NCBI GenBank assembly: GCA_002170875.2
Contig: NHHT02000004.1
Span: 7,760-18,188 of the forward strand
Direction of reading: 5' to 3'
DNA length: 10,429 nucleotides
DNA from: Pelagibacteraceae bacterium TMED170
GTDB taxonomy: Bacteria; Pseudomonadota; Alphaproteobacteria; Pelagibacterales; Pelagibacteraceae
The translations under genes and the position numbers were made by a program. This document shows, in pieces, positions 8,208-10,429 of the stretch; the first letter of the stretch is position 1, and every line of letters begins with the position of its first letter. Below the pieces are notes generated by a model. It made no database searches and was not told the DNA's origin. It worked only from the letters and a program-made list of their open reading frames with translations.

Positions 8208-8738
8208 TTAATAGTTTGATATAATATCTATTATAATTATTTTAAAATAATTTAAAGTATCATAGAAGTAATTTATTGAAGGTTCTAATTCCGGATAATA
8301 AGTAATTATATTATCTTTCGATAAATTTAGTACGCCGATAATAGTTATAATAAAAATTATAAATATTAATAAAAAATTATAAAAACTTAATCCAGCCTCA
8401 CCACTTTTTTTCTTACTATTATTAATTTTTGATTTTCTATCCAAATTAGAGGAAGGGTCAATTATTTTTAAACCATGTTTTTTTTGTAAATATTCGACTG
8501 AATATGCCTCAGCTATTTTTTTTTTGGACTTTTTTATACTTTTAGGTTTTTTTGGTTGAGTGGTTTTTTTAGTTATTTTTTGTGCTATTGAAACTTGTTT
8601 GGGCTTATTATCAGTAGCTACAGGGTATTGTGTCCATTTATTTCCGCATGCGCTACATTGTACTAATCTACCTGTCGTAGTAATAGCACTATCTGGAACA
8701 TTAAAACTTTTTTGACATGAATTGCATTGAATAATCAT
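8208..8738 (-). CDS. Zinc-ribbon protein with one C-terminal transmembrane segment
   Basis: This 176-residue protein has an N-terminal MJ0042-type zinc ribbon with Cys5-X2-Cys8 and Cys28-X2-Cys31 (motifs CNSC and CSAC). That is followed by a Lys-rich, probably disordered linker (about 45-115), a hydrophobic segment at about 119-139 that should span the membrane, and a short tail of about 37 residues with a hydrophobic end. The layout resembles zinc-ribbon/DUF3426-type proteins common in alpha- and other proteobacteria, but the usual larger C-terminal domain is absent or reduced. The topology suggests the ribbon is cytoplasmic and anchored to the inner membrane. Function is unknown; a regulatory or protein-binding role is only a guess. 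The gene converges on the fusion gene with a 17-nt gap. A TATTAT box (complement of 8747-8752) lies 8 nt before its ATG. Confidence 0.8.
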   Translation of the reverse strand: MIIQCNSCQKSFNVPDSAITTTGRLVQCSACGNKWTQYPVATDNKPKQVSIAQKITKKTTQPKKPKSIKKSKKKIAEAYSVEYLQKKHGLKIIDPSSNLDRKSKINNSKKKSGEAGLSFYNFLLIFIIFIITIIGVLNLSKDNIITYYPELEPSINYFYDTLNYFKIIIIDIISNY

Positions 8739-8791
8739 TTAAATTGATAATACAGTTAATTTTGGCAAACTTAAATTAATTTTTTTTACTT

Positions 8792-8820
8792 TTTACATTA
8801 TAAAATAATTGTTGTATATG
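8792..8820 (+). promoter_or_regulatory. Candidate promoter of the tRNA-Val/tRNA-Asp pair
   Basis: TTTACA (8792-8797, 5/6 to -35) is followed by a 17-nt spacer and TATATG (8815-8820, 4/6 to -10). Transcription would begin near 8827, leaving about 11 nt of leader before tRNA-Val at 8838. The location is what a stable-RNA promoter would need, but the -10 match is modest. Confidence 0.4.
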
Positions 8821-8837
8821 TTGCTTCTAATTAGTTG

Positions 8838-8913
8838 GGGCGGTTAGCTCAGTTGGTAGAGCATCTCGTTTACACCGAGAGGGTCATAGGTTCGAGTCCT
8901 TTACCGCCCACCA
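8838..8913 (+). tRNA. tRNA-Val (anticodon UAC), CCA encoded
   Basis: A full cloverleaf can be drawn. The 7-bp acceptor stem pairs 8838-8844 (GGGCGGT) with 8903-8909 (ACCGCCC). The D arm follows TTAGCTCAG. The anticodon stem TCTCG (8864-8868) pairs with CGAGA (8876-8880). The 7-nt loop has anticodon TAC at 8871-8873, and the T-loop is GGTTCGAGTCC. The discriminator A (8910) and CCA (8911-8913) are in the DNA. UAC reads GUA/GUG, and with a modified wobble base all Val codons. Five T residues separate it from tRNA-Asp, so the two are very likely one transcript. Confidence 0.97.
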
Positions 8914-8918
8914 TTTTT

Positions 8919-8996
8919 GGGGGTGTAGCTCAGTTTGGTTAGAGCGCCTGCCTGTCACGCAGGAGGTCGCCGGTTCGAGCCCGGTCACTCCCGCCA
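8919..8996 (+). tRNA. tRNA-Asp (anticodon GUC), CCA encoded
   Basis: The acceptor stem pairs 8919-8925 (GGGGGTG) with 8986-8992 (CACTCCC) with one G-U pair. The anticodon stem CCTGC (8947-8951) pairs with GCAGG (8959-8963). The loop carries GTC at 8954-8956, and the T-arm contains GGTTCGAGCCC. The discriminator G (8993), an Asp identity element, and CCA (8994-8996) are encoded. It lies 5 nt after tRNA-Val and 146 nt before nuoA. No strong terminator follows; only a weak 6-bp inverted repeat (9000-9005 with 9022-9027) is seen. Confidence 0.97.
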
Positions 8997-9104
8997 CTAC
9001 TTGATAATCGTTTTCATTTAAATCAAGGTTAATGCAACCATCTGTCATCTGTACAGTTACGAATTAAATGATATAAATTTGTAATTATTAATTAATATAA
9101 GAAT

Positions 9105-9126
9105 CTTCAAGCCATTGGTATTGAAG
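9105..9126 (+). promoter_or_regulatory. Imperfect palindrome upstream of nuoA
   Basis: CTTCAA (9105-9110) and TTGAAG (9121-9126) are exact reverse complements. Between them CCA and TGG also pair around a single T, giving a nearly continuous dyad with a 1x2-nt mismatch. It ends 16 nt before the nuoA ATG, so it could be an operator or a leader hairpin. The rest of the 146-nt gap 8997-9142 holds no gene and no convincing promoter. Confidence 0.3.
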
Positions 9127-9142
9127 TAGATATTGATAAAAC

Positions 9143-9511
9143 ATGATTTATAACTTTTTATCCGAATACTTATCAATAATTGTCTTTTTATTTATCGCTT
9201 TATTTTTAAGCGTTGGTTTTATTTTAATTAATTTTTTAGCCTCTCCTAACAACCCAGATCCAGAGAAATTATCAGCTTATGAATGTGGATTTGAGGCATT
9301 CGATGACTCAAGAATGGAGTTTGATGTAAGGTTTTATCTTGTAGCAATTCTATTTATTATATTTGATTTAGAAATTGCTTTTTTATTTCCTTGGGCTATT
9401 TCGCTTGGCAATATCGGATTATTAGGTTTTTGGTCTATGATGGTTTTTTTAGGGGTTTTAACAATTGGGTTTATTTATGAATGGAAAAAAGGAGCATTAG
9501 AATGGGAATAA
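9143..9511 (+). CDS. nuoA: NADH-quinone oxidoreductase subunit A
   Basis: This small membrane subunit of respiratory complex I sits at the junction of the peripheral and membrane arms (ND3 homologue). At 122 residues it is typical in length. Three hydrophobic helices are visible at about 10-33, 62-84 and 92-113. The loop between helices 1 and 2 contains the conserved YECGFE (46-51) with Cys48, corresponding to the conserved ND3 loop cysteine. Helix 2 carries the conserved acidic pair in FDLEIAF (Asp75, Glu77). The ATG at 9143 gives the normal short N-terminus; no clear Shine-Dalgarno precedes it. It is first in a nuoA-nuoB-nuoC run and overlaps nuoB by 10 nt, suggesting translational coupling. 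Confidence 0.96.
   Translation: MIYNFLSEYLSIIVFLFIALFLSVGFILINFLASPNNPDPEKLSAYECGFEAFDDSRMEFDVRFYLVAILFIIFDLEIAFLFPWAISLGNIGLLGFWSMMVFLGVLTIGFIYEWKKGALEWE
9489..9494 (+). promoter_or_regulatory. Shine-Dalgarno site that fixes the nuoB start
   Basis: AAGGAG lies inside the nuoA 3' end, 7 nt before the ATG at 9502. It decides between that ATG and the in-frame ATG at 9481, which has no such site. It is the clearest ribosome-binding site in the window. Confidence 0.75.
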
Positions 9512-10038
9512 ATTTTGATTCATACAAAGAAAAAGAAAAAAAAATTCCAGATGAATTTAAACAAATAGCGAAAGATTTTAGTGAAAAAGGTTTTATAACA
9601 ACTTCAACTGATAATTTAATTAATTGGGCAAGAACTGGCTCACTACACTGGATGACTTTTGGGTTAGCATGTTGTGCAGTTGAAATGATGCAAACTTCCA
9701 TGCCGAGATATGATCTAGAAAGATTTGGTGCAGCACCACGAGCTTCACCAAGACAATCTGATGTAATGATAGTTGCAGGAACGTTAACTAATAAAATGGC
9801 TCCCGCTCTAAGAAAAGTTTATGATCAAATGCCAGAACCTAGGTATGTAATATCTATGGGGAGCTGTGCTAATGGTGGAGGTTACTATCATTACTCTTAT
9901 TCCGTAGTTAGAGGTTGTGATAAAATTGTCCCGGTTGATATATATGTTCCAGGATGTCCACCTTCTGCAGAAGCCTTATTATATGGAATACTTCAGCTTC
10001 AGAAAAAAATAAGAAGAGAAGGAACACTTCAAAGATAA
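9502..10038 (+). CDS. nuoB: NADH-quinone oxidoreductase subunit B
   Basis: This peripheral-arm subunit of complex I (PSST homologue) holds iron-sulfur cluster N2, the last electron carrier before quinone. It has 178 residues from the ATG at 9502, chosen for its AAGGAG site and because the protein then begins [10 protein letters not shown], a usual length. An in-frame ATG at 9481 would add seven residues and enlarge the nuoA overlap. The four N2 ligands are present: adjacent Cys57-Cys58 in LACCAVEM, Cys122 in MGSCANGG and Cys152 in VPGCPPSAE. The region around [20 protein letters not shown] (68-87) is strongly conserved in the family and contributes to the quinone site. It is followed 5 nt later by nuoC. 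Confidence 0.97.
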   Translation: MGINFDSYKEKEKKIPDEFKQIAKDFSEKGFITTSTDNLINWARTGSLHWMTFGLACCAVEMMQTSMPRYDLERFGAAPRASPRQSDVMIVAGTLTNKMAPALRKVYDQMPEPRYVISMGSCANGGGYYHYSYSVVRGCDKIVPVDIYVPGCPPSAEALLYGILQLQKKIRREGTLQR

Positions 10039-10043
10039 TATTT

Positions 10044-10429
10044 ATGCTTTCAAACAATATTCATAAACTTGAAAAAGTAATCAATTCAGAACTAACTAGT
10101 AAAATATTAAAGTCTTATATTGAATTTGATGAACTTTTAATTGAAATTAATACTTCAGATTTAATTGATGTCTTACAATTTTTAAAATCTAATGATGATT
10201 GTAAGTTCAAACAATTAATTGATATAGCTGGGGTAGATTATCCCGAAGAAGAAAAGAGATTTCAGCTTGTTTATTTATTACTTTCACATGAAAATAATTT
10301 GAGAATTAAAGTTTTAATAAATTTTGAAGTAAAAGAAAAAATTTCTTCAATCGTTAAAGTATTTCCGTCAGCTAATTGGATGGAAAGAGAAGTTTTTGAT
10401 ATGTATGGAGTAAAATTTGAAAATCATCC
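10044..10429 (+). CDS. nuoC: NADH-quinone oxidoreductase subunit C, N-terminal part (runs off window)
   Basis: An open frame begins with ATG at 10044, 5 nt after nuoB, and stays open to the window edge (128 full codons, no stop). The visible end, NWMEREVFDMYGVKFENH, is the signature of the 30-kDa complex I subunit family (NuoC, Nqo5). Upstream segments such as LIDIAGVDYPEEEKRFQLVY match the usual core in which a short D/AGVDYP-like motif precedes the strand-rich region. NuoC is a hydrophilic peripheral-arm subunit that contacts NuoB and NuoD. Whether it is separate or fused to nuoD (as in some bacteria) cannot be seen. No strong Shine-Dalgarno is present, so coupling to nuoB translation is likely. 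Confidence 0.95.
   Translation, partial: MLSNNIHKLEKVINSELTSKILKSYIEFDELLIEINTSDLIDVLQFLKSNDDCKFKQLIDIAGVDYPEEEKRFQLVYLLLSHENNLRIKVLINFEVKEKISSIVKVFPSANWMEREVFDMYGVKFENH

Noticed and set aside
8914..8918. T-run between the tRNA genes as a terminator
   Set aside because: Five T residues without a dedicated upstream hairpin. The tRNA acceptor stem is not a terminator stem, and the second tRNA needs a promoter, so co-transcription is simpler.
8838..8996. tRNA 3' ends as a used attachment site
   Set aside because: No second copy of either tRNA 3' end and no integrase or recombinase is found in the window.
9000..9027. Terminator hairpin after tRNA-Asp
   Set aside because: Only six mostly A/T pairs with a 16-nt loop and no T-tract follow.
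9471..9701. Minus-strand open frame opposite the nuoA/nuoB junction
   Set aside because: It is antisense to the conserved nuoB N-terminal region and its iron-sulfur cysteines.

Overview
The window looks like a piece of a very AT-rich, tightly packed alphaproteobacterial chromosome, most likely from the SAR11 (Pelagibacter-like) group. The reasons are the low GC (hand counts of about 35% in part of lon and 21-22% in the sugar genes), the very short intergenic gaps, lysine/asparagine/isoleucine-rich proteins, and the gene order tig-clpP-clpX-lon followed by two tRNA genes and nuoA-nuoB-nuoC. The taxonomic call is an inference from composition and synteny, not a database result.

Layout. Positions 1-4692 (+ strand) hold a protein quality-control block: the 3' end of tig (trigger factor), clpP, clpX and lon. 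The four genes are co-directional with gaps of 24, 79 and 51 nt. All catalytic and nucleotide-binding motifs that I could check are intact. Positions 4689-8190 hold two genes for surface-sugar chemistry: a minus-strand GT17-family glycosyltransferase and a divergent 851-residue protein. That protein joins an extended SDR (sugar epimerase/reductase), a cupin and a zinc-binding sugar C-methyltransferase in one chain. The pair has the look of an accessory cassette lodged between conserved genes: the glycosyltransferase stop overlaps the lon stop by 3 nt on opposite strands, and base composition shifts inside the cassette. A minus-strand zinc-ribbon/single-TM protein follows at 8208-8738. Positions 8838-8996 hold tRNA-Val(UAC) and tRNA-Asp(GUC), 5 nt apart and both with encoded CCA. 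From 9143 to the end is the start of the respiratory complex I operon: nuoA, nuoB (corrected start at 9502, overlapping nuoA by 10 nt) and the 5' part of nuoC, which runs off the window.

How the genes work together. Tig meets nascent chains at the ribosome, while ClpXP and Lon remove damaged or regulatory proteins. The fusion enzyme would take a nucleotide-activated keto-sugar made elsewhere and C-methylate, epimerise and reduce it. The GT17 enzyme could add a sugar to a surface glycan, so the two may belong to one cell-surface polysaccharide pathway; this link is inferred from adjacency. NuoA, B and C belong to the proton-pumping NADH:quinone oxidoreductase. The most interesting item is the three-domain sugar enzyme at 5635-8190.
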